From Burkholderiales bacterium (GTDB lineage: Bacteria; Pseudomonadota; Gammaproteobacteria; Burkholderiales; Casimicrobiaceae), in NCBI GenBank assembly GCA_020853025.1, contig JADYZP010000042.1, positions 62,001-126,000 on the forward strand: a stretch of 64,000 nucleotides of DNA. The letters are read 5' to 3'. The notes under the pieces were generated by a model. The model was not told the origin of the DNA, ran no database searches, and saw only the letters and a list, made by a program, of their open reading frames with translations. A program made the translations under genes and the position numbers. Below are positions 11,514 through 22,135 of this stretch, piece by piece; the first letter of the stretch is position 1, and each line of letters starts with the position of its first letter.

Positions 11514-12081
11514 CGCGGTCGTCTCGAGGTTCGAACATGCGCATGACGCGCAGAACTTCGCTGCGCTCGGACTCGATGACGTGATCGGCGGTCTCGCGAT
11601 AGAGCGCGTCGCGCTGCATGTACAGCTCGGCCAGCCGGGCCAGCGGATCCTCGGTCTGCAGCAGCGGCCGGTTGCGGCTGTGCCGGATGCGCGACCACAG
11701 CGTCGCCGGTTCCGCGTGCAGGTAGACGACCGTGCCGTTTTCGCGCAGCCGCTTCCGGTTGGCCGGACGCAGCACCACTCCTCCCCCGGTCGACAGCACT
11801 ATATCCGCCAACCCGGTCAAGTTGGTGATCGTAACCTCTTCCCGATCGCGAAAGCCGGCCTCCCCCTCGATTTCGAATATGGTCGGAATCGAGACACCGA
11901 GCCGTTGCTCGAGTTCGGCGTCGGCGTCGACGAAGCGCTTGCGCAGGCGCCGGGCCAGCTGGCGGCCGAGCGTCGACTTGCCGGCGCCGGGCAGGCCGAC
12001 CAGAAACAAATTGCCCCGGTGTAGCGGCACCGGGGCAGGGAAGTCGATGGCGGCAGGCACGCCGCCGGTCGCGTCGCTCAC
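11503..12081 (-). CDS. aroK: Shikimate kinase AroK
   Basis: Phosphorylates shikimate at the 3-hydroxyl using ATP. The 192-residue protein has the P-loop GLPGAGKSTLG, the DADAELE segment, FRDREEV, STGGGVVLR and the lid RNRPLL. The chosen start is a GTG whose last bases overlap the pilQ stop (GTGA), the same coupling seen throughout this operon; the frame remains open upstream inside pilQ, so a longer start is possible but would add unrelated sequence. An N-terminal extension of about 20 residues precedes the P-loop domain. Confidence 0.95.
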   Translation of the reverse strand: MSDATGGVPAAIDFPAPVPLHRGNLFLVGLPGAGKSTLGRQLARRLRKRFVDADAELEQRLGVSIPTIFEIEGEAGFRDREEVTITNLTGLADIVLSTGGGVVLRPANRKRLRENGTVVYLHAEPATLWSRIRHSRNRPLLQTEDPLARLAELYMQRDALYRETADHVIESERSEVLRVMRMFEPRDDRDGR

Positions 12082-14333
12082 CGCACGGATGTTACCGTGT
12101 CCTTGACGATGCGCGGTGTGAGGAAGATCAGCAGCTCGGCCTTTTCGCTGCTGTTGCCGGTCTGCTTGAACAGGTAGCCGAGCAAGGGAATGTTGCCCAG
12201 CCACGGCACCTGGGTCACGTCGTTGCGGATCGTTTCCTCGTAGATGCCACCGATCACCGCCGTGTCGCCGTTATTCACCGAAATCTGGGTGATCACGTTC
12301 TTGGTGTCGATCGACGGTACCGAGAAGCCGCCACCCAGCTGCACGTACTGGCCGACGGTGTCCTTGCGCACCTCGACGACCATGATGATCCGGCCGTCCG
12401 CGGTGATCTGCGGCGTGACGTCCAGACGCAACACCGCCTTCTTGAACTGGACGGTTGCCGGCGAATTGGCGCTTCCGGGAGTGACGTAGGGAATTTCCGT
12501 TCCCTGCTCGATTGCGGCCTTCTGGTTGTCGCCGGTGACGACCCGAGGGCTGGAGACCACCTTGCCGCGGGCGTCGGCCTCGAGTGCCGACAGCTCCAGG
12601 TTGATGAGGTTGCCGCTGCCGAGGTTGATCAGCGTCAGCGCGAGCTGGCCCGCCGCGTTGGGCACCGGCAGGTTGACGTTGAGCTGCGGCGAGTCGGAAT
12701 AACCTGCCGAAGCCAGGCCCGACGCCAGTTCGAACGGCGTCTGCGTTCGCGTCTCGCGGATCAGCCTGTCGCCTTCGGTCTTGACAACCGGCTGCGTGGA
12801 AAGCGACCCGCTGGATCCGGCCGAGTACTTGCCATTGGAGAACGTGAAGCCTGTCTGCTGGCCAAAGCGGATGCCCAGCTGCTGGCTGAAGCGGTCGCCG
12901 GCGATCACGATGCGTGCCTCGATCAACACCTGCCGGATCGGCGTGTCGATCTGCCGGATGATCTTGCGCACTTCCTCCAGGCGCGACGCGGTGTCGGTGA
13001 CGAACAGGATGTTCGAGCGCGGATCGATGATGGCCACGCCCCGCCTGCTGATGATCGAGCCCTGGCCGCCGGTCGTGGCCGTCTGCCCCGCCCCCGCGCC
13101 GAACTGTTGCTGCCGGTTGCTGGTGATGAGGTTGAGGATGTCCTGCGCCTTGATGTAGTTGAGCTGGAACGACTCCGAGACCAGCGGCTCCAGCTCGCCG
13201 ATCTGGATGGCGTTCTCCAGCTGCTGCTTCTCCTTCAACGCCAGCTCCTCCCGCGGCGCGATGAGCACGACGTTGCCGTTCTTGCGCATGTCGAGGCCCT
13301 TCGTCTGCAGGATGATGTCGAGCGCCTGGTCCCAGGGAATGTCCTTCAGCCGTAGCGTCAGGCTGCCCTGAACGGTGTCGCTGGTGATGATGTTGAGCCC
13401 GGTGAAATCGGCGATGACCTGGAGGACCGCGCGCACCTCGACGTTCTGGAAATTGAGCGAAAGCTTCTCGCCCTTGTAGCCGCCACGCGATCCCTGCACC
13501 AGCTTGTTGGGATCCTCGAGGATCGGCTTCACTTCGAGGATGAAGCGGTTGTCGGTCTGGTAGGCCGAATGCTCCCAAAGGCCCTTGGGCTCGATCACCA
13601 TCCGCGCGTTGCTGCCCTGCTGCAAGGTATCGATCGTGATCACGGGTGTTCCGAAATCGGCGACGTCGACTCGACGCTCGAGGTTGCGCGGCACCGAAGT
13701 CTTCAGGAAATCGACGATCAGCTGGCGTCCCTGCTGGCGGATGTCGATGCCCGTCGAGCTGTCGGAAAGGTCGACAACCAGGCGGCCTTCGCCGTTGCGC
13801 CCGCGACGGAAGTCGACATCGCGAAGCGAGTGCTGCGCCTGGTCGGTCTTCGCCTCGGCGAAGCGCTGGACCGTGTCCACGCCCGGCTTCATCTGCTCCT
13901 GGTCGGTCAGCGTGACGATGACCGTGTTGCCTTCGACGGCGCTCTCGAAAGACTGGGGCTTGTTGAGGTTGAACACCACGCGCGTACGGTTGCCGGCCTG
14001 GATGAAATTCAGGCTGCGCAGCGCCGCTTCGTCGACGGGTCTCTTTGTGGCGCCGAGCCCGTTGCCTGTATCGACAAAATCGAGGGCGATGCGCGGTGGG
14101 TTATTGATCGAAAAGCTCGCCGGCGGATTGGCGGGCGGGTTTTTCAACTGGAAACGGACAACGACGCGACCGGAACTCGCACGCGAGACGGTGACGTTGT
14201 CGAGGCTGTTGGCCATTTGGCCGAACGCGGCACTGGCGAAGGCACACGCACACACAGCGGCAAGTGCGGCTCCCCATCCTCGTCGGGTGGCGTGCGCCAC
14301 GCGGGAATGTCGATTGCCGTTCAACGCGCTCAT
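12078..14333 (-). CDS. pilQ: Type IV pilus secretin PilQ
   Basis: Forms the outer-membrane ring through which the type IV pilus passes. The 751-residue precursor has a signal peptide ending near SAAFGQ. Two AMIN-type regions (e.g. VRFQLKNPPAN and LVVDLSDSS) bind peptidoglycan, the STN/N0 domain has the LSLNFQNVEVRAVLQ motif, and an N1 domain precedes the C-terminal secretin core. The core has the typical QVLIEARIV and VPWLGNIPLLGYLFK sequences and ends in LLIFLTPRIV. It overlaps pilP by four bases (ATGA) at its start and aroK at its end. Complete and unremarkable for the family. Confidence 0.97.
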   Translation of the reverse strand: MSALNGNRHSRVAHATRRGWGAALAAVCACAFASAAFGQMANSLDNVTVSRASSGRVVVRFQLKNPPANPPASFSINNPPRIALDFVDTGNGLGATKRPVDEAALRSLNFIQAGNRTRVVFNLNKPQSFESAVEGNTVIVTLTDQEQMKPGVDTVQRFAEAKTDQAQHSLRDVDFRRGRNGEGRLVVDLSDSSTGIDIRQQGRQLIVDFLKTSVPRNLERRVDVADFGTPVITIDTLQQGSNARMVIEPKGLWEHSAYQTDNRFILEVKPILEDPNKLVQGSRGGYKGEKLSLNFQNVEVRAVLQVIADFTGLNIITSDTVQGSLTLRLKDIPWDQALDIILQTKGLDMRKNGNVVLIAPREELALKEKQQLENAIQIGELEPLVSESFQLNYIKAQDILNLITSNRQQQFGAGAGQTATTGGQGSIISRRGVAIIDPRSNILFVTDTASRLEEVRKIIRQIDTPIRQVLIEARIVIAGDRFSQQLGIRFGQQTGFTFSNGKYSAGSSGSLSTQPVVKTEGDRLIRETRTQTPFELASGLASAGYSDSPQLNVNLPVPNAAGQLALTLINLGSGNLINLELSALEADARGKVVSSPRVVTGDNQKAAIEQGTEIPYVTPGSANSPATVQFKKAVLRLDVTPQITADGRIIMVVEVRKDTVGQYVQLGGGFSVPSIDTKNVITQISVNNGDTAVIGGIYEETIRNDVTQVPWLGNIPLLGYLFKQTGNSSEKAELLIFLTPRIVKDTVTSVR

Positions 14334-14866
14334 CTTCTCCGCTCCTGTGGTCTTGCATCAGCCTGCAGCAGTTTCAGCGTGCTGGTTCGCTCGGCCCAGT
14401 CGCCGGCGCCGTCCTGCACCAGTTCCTTCAGCTGGACTTCGCCTTCGCCGATGCCGGTCACGACACCGAAGTTCTGGCCGACATAGTTGCCGGGCCGGAT
14501 CTGGTAGACATCGCGGTCGGGCGTGCGCACCAACGCGAAAACCGCCTTGTTCTTCTCGAGCGTGCCGACCATCGCCAGCGACTCGAGCGGATAAGCCTCG
14601 AGCGGCTCCTTGCGGCGTGTAAGATCGGGCGCCAATTTGGAACTGCCCTTGGTCGGTTCGATCTTGCGCGGCTTGAACGGATCGGGAAGGTCGAAGGCGT
14701 TGTACGCGAACGGTTCGTACGGCCGTATCTGCGGCAACGGGTCGAGCTTGCCGCGCGAACCCTTGCCCTGTTCGGACATCCAGTGGCGCAGGTCCTGATG
14801 GCTTTCGCCGCCACAGCCGGCCAGCAGCGTCGCGACGACCAGGAGCGCGGCAGCACGCGCAATCAT
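14330..14866 (-). CDS. pilP: Type IV pilus assembly lipoprotein PilP
   Basis: An inner-membrane lipoprotein that links the PilNO complex to the PilQ secretin. The 178-residue precursor has a short signal sequence and lipobox with Cys18 (LLAGC). A proline-rich linker follows (RPYEPFAYNAFDLPDPF), and then the beta-sandwich HR domain with LAMVGTLEKNKAVFALV and GNYVGQNFGVVTGI. The ATG at 14866 was chosen because it yields the lipoprotein signal and overlaps the pilO stop by four bases; the open frame upstream is a shadow of pilO. Confidence 0.95.
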   Translation of the reverse strand: MIARAAALLVVATLLAGCGGESHQDLRHWMSEQGKGSRGKLDPLPQIRPYEPFAYNAFDLPDPFKPRKIEPTKGSSKLAPDLTRRKEPLEAYPLESLAMVGTLEKNKAVFALVRTPDRDVYQIRPGNYVGQNFGVVTGIGEGEVQLKELVQDGAGDWAERTSTLKLLQADARPQERRR

Positions 14867-15492
14867 CGCTTCCCCTTGGCCTTCGCCTTGGCCGCCGCCC
14901 GCTGCTTGGCGATTTCCTCTTCGTCCAGATAGCGGAAGGTCTTCGCTTCGGCGTCCAGCGACAGCACGCCACCCTGATTGGCGATGGCGAGGTCGTTCAG
15001 AGTGACGATTCGCGGCAGCTGGGCGACGTCGCTGGCGAACGCCCCCATGTCGTGGTAATTGCCGGTGATCCTGATCTTGATCGGCAGCTCGGCGTAGAAG
15101 TCCGCCATCTTTTCCTGCGCGGCGGGCCGGAAGAGCTGGAACTCCAGTCCGCGACCAAGCCCGGCCTGGTTGATGTCGGTCAGCAGCGCATCGATTTCCG
15201 CACGATTGGGCAACTGCTTGACCAGTGCGCCAAAAGACTGCTCGACCTCGTTCAACTGCTGGACGTAGAGCTCGAAGTTGATCGCCTTGGCCTTTTTCTG
15301 CGCATACTGCCCCTTGAGCGTCACCTCTTCCTGCTGGGCGAGCTCGAGCGCATCCCACTGGTCCTTCCAGTCAAGCAGGAAGCCGCCGGCGACGATCACC
15401 GTGAAGATCACGAGCAGGACGAGGATCTTCGGCAGCAGCGGCCAGTTGCCGATGTCGCGCAGGTTCAGGCGGCGAAGGTCGTCGAGATTCAC
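14863..15492 (-). CDS. pilO: Type IV pilus inner-membrane protein PilO
   Basis: A 209-residue bitopic protein that pairs with PilN in the alignment complex. After a cytoplasmic RRLNLRDIGNWPLLPK it has one membrane segment (residues ~22-42), a coiled-coil region rich in Glu/Gln/Lys, and a periplasmic ferredoxin-like fold containing PIKIRITGNYHDMGAF. A very basic Ala/Lys tail closes the protein. Four-base overlaps with pilN and pilP show translational coupling. Confidence 0.95.
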   Translation of the reverse strand: MNLDDLRRLNLRDIGNWPLLPKILVLLVIFTVIVAGGFLLDWKDQWDALELAQQEEVTLKGQYAQKKAKAINFELYVQQLNEVEQSFGALVKQLPNRAEIDALLTDINQAGLGRGLEFQLFRPAAQEKMADFYAELPIKIRITGNYHDMGAFASDVAQLPRIVTLNDLAIANQGGVLSLDAEAKTFRYLDEEEIAKQRAAAKAKAKGKR

Positions 15493-16160
15493 GAGAGCTT
15501 CCCTGTCGTGGACGCCGAAGCCTTGGTCTTCGCTGGTGCCGCCGCCGGCGCTTTCGCGGGCGGACCACCGGCGGGTGCACTAGCCTCGATCGGCGCCGCG
15601 CGCTTGACCAGGAAATTCAATGTGAACTCGTTGATCTTCAGATCCCGGCCTTTCGGCGTTCCCGGGGCCGGCACCAGCTTGATCTCGACGAGTTCGGGAT
15701 TGGTCAGCCAAGGCGACGCCTCGATGTTGCGCATCAGCGTCGACACCCGCGCGTTGGACTGCGCGTAACCGTTGATCGTCACCTTGGGCCCCACCTGGCG
15801 AATGCTGCGCAGGTAGATCCCGTCCGGGAGTTGCCTGACCAGCTGGTCGAGGATGTGCACGGCCTCGCTGCGATTGGCCTGCAAGGTCTCCACCACCTGC
15901 TTGCGCGCCAGCACCGCCTGGATCTGGTCGCGCAAGCGGTCGATTTCCTTGATCTGCTCGTCCAGCTTGGCGATCTCGGCCTTCAGCAGCGTGTTACGGC
16001 TCTTCTGGTTCTCGATCTGCGCCGAGAGTATGCCATGCACCAGCGCGACGACCGCCAGTGCCAGCACCCCGAGCGACAGCGCGAGCGAGATGAACTGGCG
16101 CTGCCGCGCCTGCCGCTTCTGCTCCCGGTGGGGGAGAAGATTGATGCGGACGCCGGCCAT
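15489..16160 (-). CDS. pilN: Type IV pilus assembly protein PilN
   Basis: A 223-residue inner-membrane protein. It begins with the conserved INLLPHRE motif (residues 6-13) that docks into PilM, followed by a basic stretch, a single membrane helix (~24-46), a coiled coil and a periplasmic domain with INGYAQSNARVSTLMRNIE. The C-terminal tail after about residue 195 is Ala/Pro/Lys-rich, longer than in some homologues. The start overlaps the pilM stop by one base (TAATG). Confidence 0.95.
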   Translation of the reverse strand: MAGVRINLLPHREQKRQARQRQFISLALSLGVLALAVVALVHGILSAQIENQKSRNTLLKAEIAKLDEQIKEIDRLRDQIQAVLARKQVVETLQANRSEAVHILDQLVRQLPDGIYLRSIRQVGPKVTINGYAQSNARVSTLMRNIEASPWLTNPELVEIKLVPAPGTPKGRDLKINEFTLNFLVKRAAPIEASAPAGGPPAKAPAAAPAKTKASASTTGKLS

Positions 16161-17251
16161 TACTCGAAGCTCCGCAACGCGAGGCCGGCGGCGATCAGCA
16201 ACATCGGCGCGTCCTGCGCGAGTTGCCGCGGGCGTATCCGATCAGAGGCCTGCATCGACGCAAAGGGGTTGGCGATGACGGTGGCCACCCCTGCCCGCTT
16301 GGCCACCAGTTCGTCGATCCCGGGCAGCGCGCCGCAGCCGCCGGCCAGCACGACGTGGTCGACCTGGTTGTGCGACGTCGACGTGAAGAAGAACTGCAGC
16401 GCGCGCGTGATCTCCAGCGCCAGTGTTTCCATGAACGGCTGCAGAACGTCGCTGTCATAGTTCTCCGGCAGCCCCTGGTTCTTCTTGGCCGACTCGGCCT
16501 CTTCCGCCGACAGGTTGAAGGCCCGCTGGATGTCCTGCGTCAGCTGATTGCCCCCGAATGCCTGGTCACGCGAAAACAGAAACTGGTTGTTGCGCAGAAC
16601 GTAGAAATGCGTGACGTGGGAACCGATGTCGACCAGCGCGATGTTCTGGTCGCGGCCGTTGGCCGGCAGCGACGGAGTGATCAGCCCGAACACCTCCTGC
16701 GTGGCGTAGGATTCGACGTCCATGACCCGAGGCTTCAAGCCCGCGGCCTCCGCGATGGCGACCCGATCTTCGACTTTTTCCTTGCGCGAGGCCGCGATCA
16801 GCACCTCGACCTCGTCCGGATTGTTGGGCGCGGGTCCCAGGGTCTGGAAGTCGAGATTGACCTCGTCCAGTGCAAAGGGTATGTACTGGTTCGCCTCGGC
16901 TTCGACCGTCAGTTCGAGTTCTTCTTCCTTCTGGCCGGCGGGAACGATGATTTTCTTGGTGATCACCATCGCCGCCGGAAGGGCCATGGCAATGTTGCGA
17001 TTGCGGCTGCCCAGTCGCTTCCACCCGCGCTTCAGAGCATCGCTGACCTGGTCGAGGTTCGCGATATTGCCGTCGGCGACCGCGTCCTTGGGCAGCTGCT
17101 CGATCGCGTACCGTTCCAGGCGAAAGGTCCCCTTGCCCGTCTGCGACAGTTCGATCAGCTTGATCGAAGTCGAAGCGATATCGACCCCGATCAGCGATGG
17201 GGGCTTGGTTTTGAAGAAGTCGAGGGCGGTGGCGAACTTTTCGGCGATCAT
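16160..17251 (-). CDS. pilM: Type IV pilus actin-like ATPase PilM
   Basis: A 363-residue cytoplasmic actin/FtsA-like protein that binds the PilN tail. Visible features are GVDIASTSIKLIEL (phosphate-1 region), NIALVDIGSHVTHFYVL (phosphate-2) and VVLAGGCGALPGIDELV (adenosine motif). It opens the pilMNOPQ-aroKB operon and is divergent from the PBP1A gene, the classic proteobacterial arrangement. The 92-base divergent region must carry both promoters; no clear hexamers were assigned. Confidence 0.97.
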   Translation of the reverse strand: MIAEKFATALDFFKTKPPSLIGVDIASTSIKLIELSQTGKGTFRLERYAIEQLPKDAVADGNIANLDQVSDALKRGWKRLGSRNRNIAMALPAAMVITKKIIVPAGQKEEELELTVEAEANQYIPFALDEVNLDFQTLGPAPNNPDEVEVLIAASRKEKVEDRVAIAEAAGLKPRVMDVESYATQEVFGLITPSLPANGRDQNIALVDIGSHVTHFYVLRNNQFLFSRDQAFGGNQLTQDIQRAFNLSAEEAESAKKNQGLPENYDSDVLQPFMETLALEITRALQFFFTSTSHNQVDHVVLAGGCGALPGIDELVAKRAGVATVIANPFASMQASDRIRPRQLAQDAPMLLIAAGLALRSFE

Positions 17252-17343
17252 GGCAACACACGGCCAGATGCTGACAAATTACATTAAACTCTGGCAGCAA
17301 GTATGAACCTTGTCAATTTGTTTCCGGATCCGAAGGGGCCTCG

Positions 17344-19725
17344 TTGTCGCATCTTGTACAACGGCGCAACGCTTATGCTTCCTTGTCCAAGTTTTATTCC
17401 TCCGTGCTAAGGCGCTGGGCCATCTACCTGGCGTCGGTCGCCGTCGGCCTGGGCGTCGTCGGCGCCTTGCTGGGGGCCTTCGTGCTCGCCTTGTTGTGGC
17501 CCACGCTCCCGTCTCTCGAGGTACTGACCGCGTACCAACCCAAGATCCCCCTTCGCGTGGTCTCCGCCGAAGGCGAGCTGCTGGGTGAATTCGGGGAGGA
17601 ACGGCGTGCGCTGATTGCCATCGGCGAAGTCCCGAATGTCATGAAACAGGCCATTTTGGCCGCTGAAGACGAGCGTTTCTATCAACATGGCGGTGTCGAC
17701 TATTTGAGCATCGCGCGGGCCGCCCTCGCCAACCTGACCTCGGGTACCCAGCAGGGAGCGGGAACGATCACGATGCAGGTGGCGCGCAACTTCTTTCTCA
17801 CCCGCGAGAAGACCGTCACCCGGAAGCTGCGCGAGGTGCTTCTCGCCTGGAAAATCGAGGCCAATCTAAGCAAGGATGAGATCCTCGAGCTCTATATAAA
17901 CCAGATTTTCCTCGGGCAGCGCGCCTACGGCTTCGCCGCCGCGTCGCAGATTTACTTCGGCCGGCCGCTGAAGGAGATCAGCGTCCCTGAGGCCGCGATG
18001 CTCGCCGGCCTGCCCAAGGCGCCTTCCGCGTACAACCCGGTCAACAATCCCCGCCGGGCCAAGACCCGGCAACTGTATGTGCTTCGGCGTATGCACGAGC
18101 TGGGGTTCATCACCGATGTCCAGCTTGCGGAAGCACAAAACATGCCGCTTGTCGTTCGACAGGGGATACGCGATTCGGCACCCACCCACGCGGAATCGGT
18201 GGCGGAGATGGCAAGGCAGGTCGTCTTCGACGCGTTTGGCCAGGATGCGTATACGATGGGCATCACGGTGTGGACGACCGTTCGCAAGGCGGAACAGGAA
18301 GCCGCCCATGCCGCGGTGCAGCGTGGCGTTCTCGATTACGATCGCCGCCACGGCTACCGGGGTCCGGAGGCCTTCGTCAACCTGCCGATCGATCCCGCCG
18401 AGCAGGAGCAGGCACTCGACCGGGTATTCCAGGAAACGGCGGAAAGCGAGCAACTGCCGCCCGCGGTGGTGCTGGAGGCGACCGGGAACGAAGTACGCGC
18501 GATGGTTGCCAACGGCGACATCGTGACGATCTCCGGCGACGGACTGCGCTTCGTCGCCCGGCACCTGACCGACAAGACGCCGGCCGCGCAGCGGATCCGC
18601 CGCGGCGCCGTCGTGCGCCTGCTGCGCGACGACAAGGCACACTGGTCGATCGCGCAGACCCCGCAGGTCGAGGCGGCGTTCGTCGCCATCTCCCCGCTGG
18701 ACGGCGCCATCGTTGCGCTTTCAGGCGGTTACGAGTACGAGCACAACAAGTTCAACCACGTGACGCAGGCGCAACGCCAGCCGGGATCGGCGTTCAAGCC
18801 TTTCATCTATTCGGCGGCGCTGGAAAAGGGCTTCTCGCCGGCGACCGTCATCAATGATGCGCCGTTTTTCGTTCCCGGCGACAAGACCGGTGGCGAGGAC
18901 TGGGAACCGAAGAACTACGACGGCAAGTTCGAAGGCCCGATGCGCCTGCGCAACGCGCTGGCCAAGTCGAAGAACCTGGTCACCGTCCGCGTGCTGCAGG
19001 CGATCGGTCCGCAGTATGCGCAGGACTACATCACGCGCTTCGGCTTCGACCCCAAACTCCATCCGCCGTACCTGACGATGGGGCTCGGCGCCGGTTCCGT
19101 GACGCCGCTGCAGATGGCAGCGGCGTTCGCGGTTTTCGCCAACGGCGGCTACCGCGTCGCGCCTTACCTCATTGCAAGGGTCACCGATGCGCATGGAACG
19201 GTCCTGTCGGAAGCGAAGCCGGTGCAAGCCGGCCTGCAGGCCGAGCGGGCGATCGACCCCCGCAATGCCTTCGTGATGACCAGTCTCTTGCGCGACGTGA
19301 TCGCCTTCGGCACCGCGACTCGGGCGCAGGTGCTGCGCCGCAAGGATCTCGCCGGCAAGACGGGCACGACCAACGACAACGTCGATGCATGGTTCTGCGG
19401 CTACAACCCGGCACTGGTCGGCGTCGCCTGGATCGGCTTCGACCAGCCGAAGTCGCTCGGTGCCCGCGAAACGGGAAGTCTCGCTGCGTTGCCGATCTGG
19501 ATCAACTTCATGCAACGCGCGTTGCAGGGCGTCCCGGAGGCGCCGTTCGCTCCGCCCGAAGGCGTGATCTCGATGCGCATCGATCCCGAGAGCGGCCTGC
19601 GTGATGATTCGAGCGCGCTCAGCGAGTACTTCTTTGCCGAGTTCCCGCCCGCCAGCCGCGTGCAGCCGCTGGCCCCGGTGACGCCTGGTCGCACGCCGCA
19701 GGACGTGCGCGACCAGATCTTCTAG
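17344..19725 (+). CDS. mrcA: Penicillin-binding protein 1A (bifunctional transglycosylase/transpeptidase)
   Basis: A class A PBP of 793 residues that polymerises and crosslinks peptidoglycan at the inner membrane. One membrane helix spans ~26-52. The glycosyltransferase-51 domain shows catalytic Glu in AAEDERFYQHGGVD, GAGTITMQVARNFFL and the EILELYINQIFLG helix. The transpeptidase has SAFKPF (SxxK), SKN and AGKTGTTND (KTG), all intact. The start is probably TTG at 17344, with GAAGGGG five bases upstream; no ATG is available before the membrane segment, and a second TTG and a GTG follow slightly downstream. Divergent from pilM, as is usual for ponA/mrcA. Confidence 0.95.
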   Translation: MSHLVQRRNAYASLSKFYSSVLRRWAIYLASVAVGLGVVGALLGAFVLALLWPTLPSLEVLTAYQPKIPLRVVSAEGELLGEFGEERRALIAIGEVPNVMKQAILAAEDERFYQHGGVDYLSIARAALANLTSGTQQGAGTITMQVARNFFLTREKTVTRKLREVLLAWKIEANLSKDEILELYINQIFLGQRAYGFAAASQIYFGRPLKEISVPEAAMLAGLPKAPSAYNPVNNPRRAKTRQLYVLRRMHELGFITDVQLAEAQNMPLVVRQGIRDSAPTHAESVAEMARQVVFDAFGQDAYTMGITVWTTVRKAEQEAAHAAVQRGVLDYDRRHGYRGPEAFVNLPIDPAEQEQALDRVFQETAESEQLPPAVVLEATGNEVRAMVANGDIVTISGDGLRFVARHLTDKTPAAQRIRRGAVVRLLRDDKAHWSIAQTPQVEAAFVAISPLDGAIVALSGGYEYEHNKFNHVTQAQRQPGSAFKPFIYSAALEKGFSPATVINDAPFFVPGDKTGGEDWEPKNYDGKFEGPMRLRNALAKSKNLVTVRVLQAIGPQYAQDYITRFGFDPKLHPPYLTMGLGAGSVTPLQMAAAFAVFANGGYRVAPYLIARVTDAHGTVLSEAKPVQAGLQAERAIDPRNAFVMTSLLRDVIAFGTATRAQVLRRKDLAGKTGTTNDNVDAWFCGYNPALVGVAWIGFDQPKSLGARETGSLAALPIWINFMQRALQGVPEAPFAPPEGVISMRIDPESGLRDDSSALSEYFFAEFPPASRVQPLAPVTPGRTPQDVRDQIF

Positions 19726-19732
19726 GAACACC

Positions 19733-20350
19733 ATGGGACAGCACGGGTCCTCGCATCGACGGACGAGACCGTCGTACGGCGTGGGGCGCGATACCAAGGA
19801 CCGGCTGCGCATCGCGCAGGTCGCCGCGAAGCTGATCGCCGAGCATGGCATGGCCGATTGGACCGCGGCCAAGCGCAAAGCCGCGCGGCAATTGATGCTG
19901 CCTGAGCGTGAGGCGCTGCCCGGCGACGACGAAGTGACCGCCGCGCTGGCCGAGTACCACGCGCTGTTCGGCGGCGAAGCCCATACGCTGCGTCTGCGCG
20001 AACAGCGCGAACTGGCCGTGCGGTGGATGCGGCGTCTTGCCGACTTCACCCCTGCGTTGACCGGAGGCGTGGCGGAAGGCTGGGCCACCGAGCACAGCGA
20101 CGTCCGGCTGGAATTGACCGCGGCCGACGCCAAGCTGGTCGAGATCGCTTTGCTCAACGCCGGGGTCGGCTACCGGGCGATGCACGCGGATCGTGACGGC
20201 GCCGCCGAGCTGTACGTCGATACGCCGGGCGGCGGTCTGCGCCTATCGGTGCGCACGCCGGCCGACGCACATCAGCGTCCGCGGCGCGATCGGCATGGTC
20301 GCGATGAAGTTCGCCTCGATGTCGACGCCGTCCTCGCCTTGCTGCAGTAG
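19733..20350 (+). CDS. Conserved protein with a degenerate nucleotidyltransferase-like motif
   Basis: A 205-residue cytosolic protein starting at ATG 19733, seven bases after the PBP1A stop, so probably co-transcribed. The N-terminal half is helical and has TAAKRKAARQL. The middle holds GGVAEGWATEHSDVRLEL, which resembles the minimal nucleotidyltransferase motif (GS-x-x-RG-x-x-x-x-SD-x-D), but the catalytic carboxylates are only partly kept. I recall similar proteins beside cell-wall or haem genes in beta- and gammaproteobacteria, sometimes mislabelled as a Mur ligase. The function is unknown. It converges on hemB with a gap of 23 bases. Confidence 0.7.
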   Translation: MGQHGSSHRRTRPSYGVGRDTKDRLRIAQVAAKLIAEHGMADWTAAKRKAARQLMLPEREALPGDDEVTAALAEYHALFGGEAHTLRLREQRELAVRWMRRLADFTPALTGGVAEGWATEHSDVRLELTAADAKLVEIALLNAGVGYRAMHADRDGAAELYVDTPGGGLRLSVRTPADAHQRPRRDRHGRDEVRLDVDAVLALLQ

Positions 20351-20373
20351 TCGGACCCTGCGCGGCGACGGAA

Positions 20374-22131
<1,758 letters not shown>

Positions 22132-22135
<4 letters not shown>

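Noticed and set aside
17252-17343. Sigma-54 promoter for pilM or PBP1A
   Set aside because: TGGCAG and TTGCT-like pieces occur, but the GG/GC spacing does not fit the sigma-54 consensus on either strand.
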